A stretch of 64,000 nt of DNA, taken from NCBI RefSeq assembly GCF_029815055.1, contig NZ_JAPPWA010000001.1, positions 137,635-201,634 on the forward strand, written 5' to 3'. The notes below the pieces were generated by a model. It was not told where the DNA came from. It ran no database searches and was given only the letters and a program-made list of their open reading frames with translations. How positions within the stretch are numbered: position 1 is the first letter of the stretch; each line of letters opens with the position of its first letter. This DNA comes from Ignatzschineria sp. RMDPL8A. Lineage in GTDB: Bacteria > Pseudomonadota > Gammaproteobacteria > Cardiobacteriales > Wohlfahrtiimonadaceae. A program made the position numbers and the translations under genes. This document shows positions 55,174-64,000 of this stretch, piece after piece.

Positions 55174-56156
55174 ACGCGTGGCGCCGGAATCTGCTCTAAC
55201 ATCTGCATAAGCGCCTCGTCGACGCTAACGCCCTCAATCTCCATCTCGGCGCTTAATTGTACCCGATGGCGAAGCGCTGGAAGCACGCAGGATTTGACCT
55301 GATCAGGCGTGGTAAAATGTGTTCCGGCAAGAAGCGCTTTGGCTCTTGCCCCTTGAATGAGCGCAATGGACGCACGCGGCCCTGCACCGATTGAAAAAAG
55401 GTGGCTTTCGCGGGTTTTACGCACAATATTGACCGCATATTCCACCACTTCTCGATCGACAAAGATCATGCGCGTAATTTTTTGCAGCATTAAAATCGTG
55501 CGCGGTTGCATCAATTTACTCAATTTTGCCGGCACTAAAATATCCCCATAAGCCGCGCCAATCACTTTTTCCACCACGCCCAATTCATCGGCTTTCGTGG
55601 GATAATCAATCAATACTTTAAATAAAAATCGGTCAAGCTGCGCCTCGGGAAGCGGATAGGTTCCCTCATGCTCAAGCGGGTTTTGCGTGGCGAGCACCAT
55701 AAAGGGTTCTGGCACGGGTTCAGGCTTCCCTTCAATCGTAACCTGCCGCTCTTGCATCACCTCAAGGAGCGCCGCTTGCGTCTTTGCCGGTGCGCGGTTA
55801 ATCTCATCGGCAAGGAGTAGATTGGTAAATACTGGGCCTTTTTGATAGCTAAAGGTTTCGGTCTTAAAATTAAAGAGCGCGTGGCCGGTAATGTCGGTAG
55901 GCATCAGATCTGGCGTAAATTGAATCCGCGCAAATTCGCCATTAAAACACTCCGCTAAGGTGCGCACTAAAATCGTTTTCCCAAGGCCCGGCACCCCTTC
56001 AATTAAGATATGACCTTCCGCCAATAACGCCGTCAAGACCTCGTCAATCACGGCCGTTTGCCCAATAATCACCTTCTGTAATTCGGTCCGCATCGCATCG
56101 ACCAAACTCTTCGCTTTTGCAATCTGTTCACGCTCAATCGCGGTTTCCTGTGTCAT
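55170..56156 (-). CDS. MoxR family AAA+ ATPase
   Basis: 328 residues. Walker A GVPGLGKT at 54-61, Walker B LLLADEINRAPAKTQAAL, sensor ATQNPLEHEGTYPLPEAQLDRFLFK and an arginine near GPRASIA. It forms a hexameric chaperone for metal insertion or assembly of partner complexes, in the cytoplasm. Overlaps both neighbours by four bases. Length is standard for the MoxR proper subfamily. Confidence 0.95.
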   Translation of the reverse strand: MTQETAIEREQIAKAKSLVDAMRTELQKVIIGQTAVIDEVLTALLAEGHILIEGVPGLGKTILVRTLAECFNGEFARIQFTPDLMPTDITGHALFNFKTETFSYQKGPVFTNLLLADEINRAPAKTQAALLEVMQERQVTIEGKPEPVPEPFMVLATQNPLEHEGTYPLPEAQLDRFLFKVLIDYPTKADELGVVEKVIGAAYGDILVPAKLSKLMQPRTILMLQKITRMIFVDREVVEYAVNIVRKTRESHLFSIGAGPRASIALIQGARAKALLAGTHFTTPDQVKSCVLPALRHRVQLSAEMEIEGVSVDEALMQMLEQIPAPRV

Positions 56157-57334
56157 AATGTTTTCCTAATGGTTTGTAGATCAATTACATAATGTGTGAG
56201 TTGCAGATGGGTGAGTTTCGCCCCTTTTTTAAGCGGCTCCATCGCCCGACGAACGCGCCCAATCGGGAGATTTGCACGGACGCTAAGCTCAGTTAAAATC
56301 GCTTCCCGCGTCCGCAGTTCTCGCCCATATTTCCGCTCTATTTTGATTAAGATATCCTCTTGCAAGGTGATAATCAGCGCCCCATCCCCCTCGCGTTTTC
56401 GTCTAAATTCTGCAAGGGCGTTAAGATAGGTCGATAATTGACGCCGATCCCGTGAAAGCGGCGCTTCAATCGGCCCAATTCGTGTTCCCATCGCCCATAA
56501 CAGCGCCCCAAGCATTCCCAAAAAGATAAAGAGCGAGCCACGATAATGGTGCCAAATTTGGCTGAATATCGTGGATTGCCCCGCTTGTGATATGGCAAAA
56601 CGAGAGACCGGTTTCAAGTAAAGCAGGTGATTTTTTTGTCCCGCAAGACGATCAAGCAACCAGATATTATCGGCTCCATTAATGGTCTCATTATTCCAAA
56701 TTTGCGCGCTCCCGAGCACCGTCACGCTGCCTTTCCCGTAAGGCATTTGCACCATCGAAAAAGAAAGATCGGCATATTGCTGCGCACTCATCGTCAGCGC
56801 GCAGTCGTCGCACTCAAGGCCAAACGAGATCGGCATCGCCAGTGTCAATCCGGTTTCAGCGCCTTCATGGATAATCGACGCAGGAACCTTGTACCCTGCA
56901 ATGCGGAACATCCACTCCTCTTCCACATCAAAGTGCGTCACCGTAATCCCAAGGACGGAGAACAGATCATCAAGTGGCAGATCGGCACTATAAGCCTCCA
57001 CCACGAGCGCTCCGCCCGATTCAACCCACGTAAGCAGTTGTGATAGCTCATTCCCTGTAATTCGTGTCCGATTCCCAAAGATAAAGAGCGTCTCATCCTC
57101 CGGCGCATACTCTAAATACACCGGCATCGTTTTATACGATAGCGTCGATGCCTCGCGCTCCCCCGCATTTAAAAAATACTCGAGCGCTAAATAAGGGTTT
57201 TTACGCACCTCAGGACGCTCTAAACGGCGCTCTTCTATCCGCGTATAGAGCTCAAATGTGCTAAAAAAGAGCCAGCCTAAATAAATAAGTAGACAGCCCA
57301 CCACTCCAAGCGCAATCCAAGCAAATTTACGCAT
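56153..57334 (-). CDS. DUF4350-type membrane protein of the MoxR operon
   Basis: 393 residues. Membrane helix at about 4-25, an extracytoplasmic domain with a Rossmann-like LLTWVESGGALVVEAYS (typical DUF4350: GGALV after a variable-length strand), a second helix near 280-300 (GSLFIFLGMLGALLWAM) and a cytoplasmic winged-helix-like tail. The ATG at 57334 follows AGGAGG by six bases and overlaps the DUF4129 gene by eight bases. Role unknown; always found with MoxR/DUF58. Confidence 0.82.
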   Translation of the reverse strand: MRKFAWIALGVVGCLLIYLGWLFFSTFELYTRIEERRLERPEVRKNPYLALEYFLNAGEREASTLSYKTMPVYLEYAPEDETLFIFGNRTRITGNELSQLLTWVESGGALVVEAYSADLPLDDLFSVLGITVTHFDVEEEWMFRIAGYKVPASIIHEGAETGLTLAMPISFGLECDDCALTMSAQQYADLSFSMVQMPYGKGSVTVLGSAQIWNNETINGADNIWLLDRLAGQKNHLLYLKPVSRFAISQAGQSTIFSQIWHHYRGSLFIFLGMLGALLWAMGTRIGPIEAPLSRDRRQLSTYLNALAEFRRKREGDGALIITLQEDILIKIERKYGRELRTREAILTELSVRANLPIGRVRRAMEPLKKGAKLTHLQLTHYVIDLQTIRKTL

Positions 57335-58895
57335 GTGGGGCCTCCTTTTGCGGCGATTGTTGCAGTGCGGACCATTTTGCATTAATAGCCTCACTCACCT
57401 CATCATCTAACCGTTCATGGGCGTAGGCAATCTGCTCCCAATGATGAATTACCTGCTCAGAAAACTGGTGCCAATCCGTGGGCGCATATTGACGGGAAAG
57501 CTGAATCACCTCTCCTTCGGTATGATGTTTTTTAAGCGGAACATGCCACTCATGAACAAGCACGCTCAGCACCTTTCGATAGACTAAACTCATCGCTTCC
57601 CGAGGCTCATCGTCCCAAAGATGATTAAACGCACCAAGAAGATCTTCCGGCAGCGATTCAGGACGAATATCCATGCCCTGGAACTCCGTTAAAGGCGCCA
57701 CCTTTTTCCGCTCAAACAATTGCGATTTCAGATACGGCAACCATGATTTTTGGTACCGTACCACAACAAAAATCGCGAGCACCACCCCGATCCAGAGCAA
57801 CATTTGTAAAATATCACCTGGGGTGAAATTATTATCGGGCATTCGCATCTTCGGTAGAGGTTCAGGGTCGTTTTTCGTTTTTTTCAGTGATGTTTCACGC
57901 CTGCGAAAATCGGTGCGTTCCACCTCTTCAAGAAAGGGCTCGCTATCTAAAATGGTCTTTAATCGATCTGTCGCCTCCTCGGCTTCTTGCTCGTATAAAG
58001 CCGCCTTATTCTCTTCCCGTTCTTCGTCAAAACTAAGCGCGTTAAGATCAACCCGTCCGCCCGCATAAGCGGCATTTGGCAGAGTACTACTCAATCCCAC
58101 CATAAGCCCCAAGATGACAGCGCCCACAGAGCCTAATACTCGCCGTGCTAAGCGCTGAAACGCCACCTGAATATCCCATCCCTCTAAAATAATGCGCTGA
58201 TTGAGATAGAGGCAAAAACCGCAAATCACATAGAGGCTCTCGGTAAAGGCTAAAACCACCAGATACGCGAATAAAAAGAGATGTTTATGCAGTAAAAATT
58301 GCCCGAACGAAAATTCATGCCCCACCATAAGATAAAACAGCGAGGGAATCGGCTCTAGGAGCTGATCGGGAATCATAAAGAGGATAAAAATCCCAAGGCC
58401 ACTTGCTAAAATGGTCTCGAAATGGAGAAACACAATGGTGAGCCACGCCGCGCGATGGGGCCGACTGCGGAAAACCCGGGCGCGCTGGGCGTTTCGGCGC
58501 CGATTATTTAAACCCTCCAGATGCCGAGTGGGCAGGAGATAGCTCCGCATTAGAGAGATACGGCGCCAAGTCAGATCGCCGATAAGCCCCGTTTTTAAAC
58601 TTTTAAAAAAGTAGCGCATGGTCGCTGAATAGCTTGGCGTTGGCTCAAAAATACCGCGCGACACAATGTAGAGTGGAATCCGATCAAAGAGGGGTTTGAG
58701 CCAATAGAAAATTAAAAAGATCCACAAAGGGCGCTCCCAAAAGAAGAAAAGCAGCACGCCATAGAGCGGAATAAAGAGTGTAAAGAGCGCGAGAAGCATC
58801 GGCTTTAAATAGTGCCTACCGAGCGCAATCCCAAGATCCATACTCTCCCATGGCGTTCGGGGCCGAATGACGATTTTAGCTTGATCAATATTCAT
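57327..58895 (-). CDS. Large membrane protein with C-terminal DUF4129
   Basis: 522 residues. Several N-terminal membrane helices (about 35-85 and 155-285), a long charged, extracytoplasmic stretch (about 290-365), another helix (about 370-390) and a cytoplasmic DUF4129-like helical tail with SLVYRKVLSVLVHEW and EGEVIQLSR. The DUF4129 call rests on that tail and on operon position. Starts three bases after the SpoIIM-like gene. Confidence 0.75.
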   Translation of the reverse strand: MNIDQAKIVIRPRTPWESMDLGIALGRHYLKPMLLALFTLFIPLYGVLLFFFWERPLWIFLIFYWLKPLFDRIPLYIVSRGIFEPTPSYSATMRYFFKSLKTGLIGDLTWRRISLMRSYLLPTRHLEGLNNRRRNAQRARVFRSRPHRAAWLTIVFLHFETILASGLGIFILFMIPDQLLEPIPSLFYLMVGHEFSFGQFLLHKHLFLFAYLVVLAFTESLYVICGFCLYLNQRIILEGWDIQVAFQRLARRVLGSVGAVILGLMVGLSSTLPNAAYAGGRVDLNALSFDEEREENKAALYEQEAEEATDRLKTILDSEPFLEEVERTDFRRRETSLKKTKNDPEPLPKMRMPDNNFTPGDILQMLLWIGVVLAIFVVVRYQKSWLPYLKSQLFERKKVAPLTEFQGMDIRPESLPEDLLGAFNHLWDDEPREAMSLVYRKVLSVLVHEWHVPLKKHHTEGEVIQLSRQYAPTDWHQFSEQVIHHWEQIAYAHERLDDEVSEAINAKWSALQQSPQKEAPHA

Positions 58896-58898
58896 CGT

Positions 58899-59873
58899 TT
58901 ACGCCCGCCCCGCCCGTGCAAAATAGTAAAAAACACTCGCCCAAAGGAGCGTGCCGACCATATAACGCAGATGAATCGTTTCATGCATTGAGGACCAATA
59001 CGCCTCAATAAACGCGGCAATGACTAAGAAAAAAATTACTCCAAAGACGAGCTCAATCGCGGTTTTTGACGCCGCTCGAAGCGCTTCCCAGCGGGTCTTT
59101 TGCCCCGGCATTAAAACCGATAATCCAAGCTTAAACCCCGCCGCTCCCGCAATAATAATCGCTGTTAATTCAAAGGCGCCATGGCCAATCACAAAGGGCC
59201 AAAAATTCACGCCAAGCCCTTCCGCGGTTAAATGCATGCCGACAATACCAAAATGGATCGCATTAAAGATGAGAATAAAAATCGAGCCCACGCAAAAAAT
59301 CAGCCCGCCAGCAAAGGTACGAAAGGCTACCGAAATATTATTGAAAATATAGTATGCAAACATCATCCAATTGGAGCTAGAATCCCGCATACCGATCGGC
59401 CTGTACTCGCCGGCTTTTTCATACATCGCTTCCATCTCGTGAAGCTCATAAGGATTCATCACCAAGAGCACGCTATCGGGATAAAGATGGGAAATCAGTG
59501 CGCTCAAGAGCGCCACCCCATAAAAGAGCAGATGGAGGATAATAATCAGTTTCTTCTCACGGCGCACCACCTGTGGAAATCCCTTCGTCACAAAGGTAAC
59601 AAATCCATGGAGAAATCGCGTGCGGCGCTGATATAAAATCCGGTGCCCACGCATCACATTTTGCTTAAGACGCTGGATTAATCCATCGCTATAGCCGCGC
59701 TGTTCCGCTAGGGCTAAATGTTGGCAGATTTGTTGATAATCACTCGGGAAGGTGTCGATCGACACTGAAGTTAAGCGCTTTTTCTCCCGTCTTGATCCTT
59801 CTAAATAACGGAGCGTATTTTCAAAGCGAATCCAATCGGTGTGAAAACGTTTTTCAAAGGCGTATTGCTTCAT
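58899..59873 (-). CDS. SpoIIM-like membrane protein
   Basis: 324 residues. A cytoplasmic N-terminus with a helical, tyrosine/arginine-rich segment (about 1-100), then six membrane helices (about 105-320), including LIFNAIHFGIVGMHLTAEGLG and GHGAFELTAIIIAGAAGFKLG, which is the stage II sporulation protein M signature. In non-sporulating bacteria this domain accompanies MoxR, RDD and DUF58 genes. ATG overlaps the RDD stop by four bases. Confidence 0.85.
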   Translation of the reverse strand: MKQYAFEKRFHTDWIRFENTLRYLEGSRREKKRLTSVSIDTFPSDYQQICQHLALAEQRGYSDGLIQRLKQNVMRGHRILYQRRTRFLHGFVTFVTKGFPQVVRREKKLIIILHLLFYGVALLSALISHLYPDSVLLVMNPYELHEMEAMYEKAGEYRPIGMRDSSSNWMMFAYYIFNNISVAFRTFAGGLIFCVGSIFILIFNAIHFGIVGMHLTAEGLGVNFWPFVIGHGAFELTAIIIAGAAGFKLGLSVLMPGQKTRWEALRAASKTAIELVFGVIFFLVIAAFIEAYWSSMHETIHLRYMVGTLLWASVFYYFARAGRA

Positions 59874-60691
59874 CGGCGCGCCTCCGGAGTATCTGCCGAT
59901 TTTTGAGGCGTTTCACCCCGATCATTCTCACGCAAATCACTTCCTAATAGCCCGCTTGCAATGCCGTAAAGACGATCGAGCGTTGAGCGATGTTGCGCCA
60001 GTGTGCTCTGCCGAGCCGTTGCGGGGAAAACCGCTTTTAAGAGATCGGCAAGCTCTAGGCGACGATCATAGGAAAACTGCTCTTTTCGAAGAAGAAAACT
60101 GATGAGGGCGCGCTGTTCGTCTGGCGTTAATGCAATGGGGGAGGTTTCAACCGGGATCGTCTCCTCGTTATCGGGCGTTGTCACCCGTTTCGGCGGCGTA
60201 TAGCGCAGATCGTGAATCACAATCGTACCGGCGGCGATGTCCCCTAAGCGTTTAAAATGCGGATGACACATGCCACAAAAAATCCCGACGGTATAACTCA
60301 TCGATGGCAAGATATCCACCACGCGAAGGAGGTTTCGCAGTAATGATGCGCTCCACCCAACCGGCGTACCATCATCATGAATCACTCGTAAATTAAAAAG
60401 CCGTTTTCCAAGGGTTTGCCCCTGATTAAAGACCTCGAAAAAGACATAATAACCCCACATCAACAGAAATAACCCGATCAACAAGATGCCGATCGCCAGA
60501 TACCCATCATCAATGCCGGAAAGAATAAAGCTCACCGTCATCGCAAAGAGATAACCAATCACGAGCTGACAGCAAAAATCAGTCATAAAGGCGAGCGAAC
60601 GCACAATCGGGCTTGCGGGATGGAACGTGAGCAAAATGCCCTCGGGCGATTCCACTTCATAGATGGCATCAATTTTCGTTGGCGATGTCAT
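59870..60691 (-). CDS. RDD family membrane protein
   Basis: 273 residues. Four membrane helices (about 26-50, 55-85, 105-130 and 133-150) with the RDD-type motif GKRLFNLRVIHDDGTPVGWSASLLRNLLRVVDILP. A cytoplasmic C-terminus of about 120 residues, rich in Glu/Arg/Thr, is unlike most RDD proteins and ends in a disordered acidic tail. It is first in the six-gene operon; RDD proteins are sometimes ion or solute permeases. Confidence 0.85.
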   Translation of the reverse strand: MTSPTKIDAIYEVESPEGILLTFHPASPIVRSLAFMTDFCCQLVIGYLFAMTVSFILSGIDDGYLAIGILLIGLFLLMWGYYVFFEVFNQGQTLGKRLFNLRVIHDDGTPVGWSASLLRNLLRVVDILPSMSYTVGIFCGMCHPHFKRLGDIAAGTIVIHDLRYTPPKRVTTPDNEETIPVETSPIALTPDEQRALISFLLRKEQFSYDRRLELADLLKAVFPATARQSTLAQHRSTLDRLYGIASGLLGSDLRENDRGETPQKSADTPEARR

Positions 60692-60838
60692 GATTTTATG
60701 CTTTTATTTTGAGTGAGTTATTAATTAAATAAGCCTGATAGAGCACTAACTTGATCTCTATCTGTTTGAATTCATCCTCGTTATCATACAATACTTTGAT
60801 TCGTTTACGCTTTAATATCATGGTTTATAGGAGCAATT

Positions 60839-61552
60839 ATGACTGAAAACAACATTTACGCCGCGCCCACAAGCGATCTTTCCCCGGATAGATCCTTTCC
60901 AGCAACCCGTAGGCGCACCATCGATGAGGCGATCGAAGAACGCTATGATTTTAGTGTTTCCGATACCATCTCAGAGAGTTTTGGCGCGATCTCTGGCTTA
61001 AAAATGCCGGTATTTCTCGCCTCCCTCCTTCTCTTTGCGATCTCCTTTGTGGTGGGGATCATCATCGCATTTCTGCCTGAAACGGCCGGTGCGGGAGTCG
61101 AGTTTGGCCTCAATGTGATCATTAGCGCACTTGGGGGAGGATATTACGTCTATACGCTCAATCATCTGCGCGGACGCGGGGAGCTCACCATCGAAAGCTT
61201 TTTTAGCATCAGCACAATTTTAAGCACGTTGATTCTGATCGAATTCATCGTTTGGGTGCTCGGCATCATCGGAATTATACTGTTAATATTGCCCGGGATT
61301 TATATCTTAGTGGCGCTCTCATTTGCATCGGTAATTGCGGTAGATAACCCAGAGCTTGGCACGGTTAAATCGATCGCAGCCTCGTTTAAGCTTGTCAATA
61401 AACAGTGGTTTAAAGTCTTCTTATTAGAGCTCCTTTTATGGATTATCGTCTTAATTAGTGCCATTCCGTTCGGAATCGGGCTCATCTGGACCATTCCAAT
61501 GTATCTCCTTGCAAAAACGATCGTCTATCGCAAAATGATTGCTGAAGCGTAA
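60839..61552 (+). CDS. Uncharacterised polytopic membrane protein
   Basis: 237 residues. A polar N-terminus of about 50 residues (TENNIYAAPTSDLS, the start seen in several short membrane proteins with this 'NPYAAP' motif), then four or five helices (about 54-80, 85-107, 125-165 and 190-225) with a YciC/DUF975-like middle (LLILPGIYILVALSFASVIAVDNPELG). I do not know its function. Divergent from the RDD gene; AGGAG before the ATG. Confidence 0.7.
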   Translation: MTENNIYAAPTSDLSPDRSFPATRRRTIDEAIEERYDFSVSDTISESFGAISGLKMPVFLASLLLFAISFVVGIIIAFLPETAGAGVEFGLNVIISALGGGYYVYTLNHLRGRGELTIESFFSISTILSTLILIEFIVWVLGIIGIILLILPGIYILVALSFASVIAVDNPELGTVKSIAASFKLVNKQWFKVFLLELLLWIIVLISAIPFGIGLIWTIPMYLLAKTIVYRKMIAEA

Positions 61553-61567
61553 TCTCGTTTTAGGCAT

Positions 61568-61604
61568 AAAAAAAGGAGCTCGAATTCAATCGCGCTCCTT
61601 TTCC
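61568..61604. terminator. Bidirectional terminator between the 237-residue gene and thiC
   Basis: Arms AAAAGGAGC (61571-61579) and GCTCCTTTT (61594-61602) with inner pairings. A run on the left serves minus-strand thiC; T run on the right serves the plus-strand gene. The two genes are convergent. Confidence 0.85.
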
Positions 61605-61671
61605 ATTTTAAGTTTTTTAAGCTTTTGTTTTAGCCTAATGTCATTTAACGATCATTAGAACCGTTACCACA

Positions 61672-63573
<1,902 letters not shown>

Positions 63574-63609
63574 AAAAAAGCCTTAACCCCAACGTGTGGA
63601 GATAAGGCT
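63574..63609 (-). terminator. Riboswitch-controlled terminator before thiC
   Basis: On the minus strand AGCCTTA and TAAGGCT enclose an inner CC/GG pairing and are followed by six T. Lies about 20 bases after the TPP aptamer and about 130 bases before thiC, so TPP binding should favour termination (inference). Confidence 0.8.
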
Positions 63610-63630
63610 CATGACAATTCGTGCGGATAT

Positions 63631-63721
63631 ACTTCCCTACGCTGGTATGAGCCAGATCAGGTCCTGAGGGTCTAAAAGCTCGATTGCTTTAATCTCAGCC
63701 CACATGAGTGGACGCCCCTAG
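63631..63721 (-). promoter_or_regulatory. TPP riboswitch (THI element)
   Basis: The minus strand carries the THI-box elements in order: GGGGCGTCC, GGGCTGAGAT, a variable P3 stem with TAAAGC/GCTTTTA, GACCTGATCTGG, then ACCAGCGTAGGGAAG. All invariant blocks that contact TPP are present. It is followed by a terminator and thiC. Confidence 0.95.
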
Positions 63722-63737
63722 TGAAATCTATGCTACG

Positions 63738-63766
63738 TTTATAGCGCGTATTGTTAAGGAATGCAA
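63738..63766 (-). promoter_or_regulatory. Promoter of the thiC leader
   Basis: TTGCAT (63761-63766) and TATAAA (63738-63743) with exactly 17 bases between them, minus strand. The start would fall near 63731, ten bases before the aptamer. Confidence 0.65.
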
Positions 63767-63786
63767 ATATCCGCCGGTTTTTCCGC

Positions 63787-64000
63787 TTAACGGCAGAAGG
63801 TAATCCGCTCTGTTTCACCCATATGGATATGAGTTTCAGGGAGTGTCGTTTCCGCTAAAATCTCCCCGTGACGAATTGAATAACGGGTCGGCACCTGACG
63901 GCGCAGCGCATCAAAGCCATTTTCTGCCGGTAAGATAATGCAGTTTGCCGAGTTCCCTTCCTCAATGCCGTAATCATCTAAATGAAGCGTTCGCGCTGAG
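63787..64000 (-). CDS. codA: Cytosine deaminase CodA, C-terminal fragment
   Basis: The last 70 or so codons are in the window and end with a TAA at 63787. [20 protein letters not shown] and [20 protein letters not shown] match the C-terminal part of E. coli CodA closely. CodA converts cytosine to uracil and can detoxify pyrimidine analogues. The catalytic metal site lies outside. It is upstream of thiC but ahead of the riboswitch promoter. Confidence 0.88.
   Translation of the reverse strand, partial: SARTLHLDDYGIEEGNSANCIILPAENGFDALRRQVPTRYSIRHGEILAETTLPETHIHMGETERITFCR

Noticed and set aside
57888-57900. Half-match to parS (TGTTTCACG) in the DUF4129 gene
   Set aside because: Only the left half fits; the palindrome is not formed.

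Overview
The window is one contiguous, gene-dense piece of a gammaproteobacterial chromosome with moderate G+C. It holds no rRNA, tRNA, insertion sequence, phage or CRISPR sequence that I can see. Gene content (F-type ATP synthase operon, parAB/rsmG, Pil-Chp twitching system, TolQRA, HldE, IspZ, ZapA, two UbiH-family hydroxylases, RluC, PriA) is gammaproteobacterial. The mix of type IV pilus chemotaxis genes, a small-genome style of gene packing and several broken-up operons suggests a Cardiobacteriales-like lineage (Wohlfahrtiimonas/Ignatzschineria/Suttonella type). That placement is inference only.

Layout. 1-5.35 kb, minus strand: atpIBEFHAG and the first codons of atpD, driven by a near-consensus sigma70 promoter. 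5.4-11.9 kb, minus: a long co-oriented set running znuC-like, znuB-like, moaD, moaE, mobA, moeA, rsmG, parA, parB, with most genes touching or overlapping. 12.06-19.7 kb, plus: a compact Pil-Chp cluster (pilG, pilI, pilJ, chpA/pilL, pilZ), followed by tatD, hldE and recA. 23.3-28.5 kb, plus: rluC, then ybgC-tolQRA, a di-haem-type cytochrome b, a 33-residue membrane peptide and fabI. 28.5-29.05 kb is the largest gene-free stretch and carries a well-formed candidate small RNA. 29.06-47.04 kb is almost entirely minus: priA; lemA-sohB; the yceD-rpmF-plsX-fabH-fabD-ispZ-bolA-ppiC set; yihY-ycgN-moaC; zapB-like-zapA-HIT; the two ubiH-family genes; map; dcd; apbC. 47.2-51.8 kb: a small lipoprotein (plus), then norM-tsaE and uvrC (minus). 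51.9-53.8 kb, plus: a NERD nuclease-superfamily I helicase fusion. 53.8-60.7 kb, minus: a tightly overlapped six-gene membrane operon (RDD, SpoIIM-like, DUF4129, DUF4350, MoxR AAA+, DUF58). A 237-residue membrane protein diverges from it. The window ends with thiC under a TPP riboswitch and the 3' end of codA.

How the parts relate. Energy and segregation genes typical of the origin-proximal part of gammaproteobacterial chromosomes (atp, parAB, rsmG) sit together but without mnmG. Two perfect DnaA boxes in inverted orientation (about 32.0 kb) and a parS-like sequence inside chpA (about 15.4 kb) fit an origin-proximal location. Several classic operons are split: moaC lies away from moaD/E, the fab cluster stops at fabD without fabG-acpP-fabF, and tolQRA lacks tolB-pal.

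The best candidates for undescribed biology are the small RNA at about 28.7 kb with two anti-Shine-Dalgarno-like CCUCC motifs, the paired DnaA boxes between sohB and lemA, the six-gene MoxR/DUF58/SpoIIM membrane operon, and the NERD-helicase.
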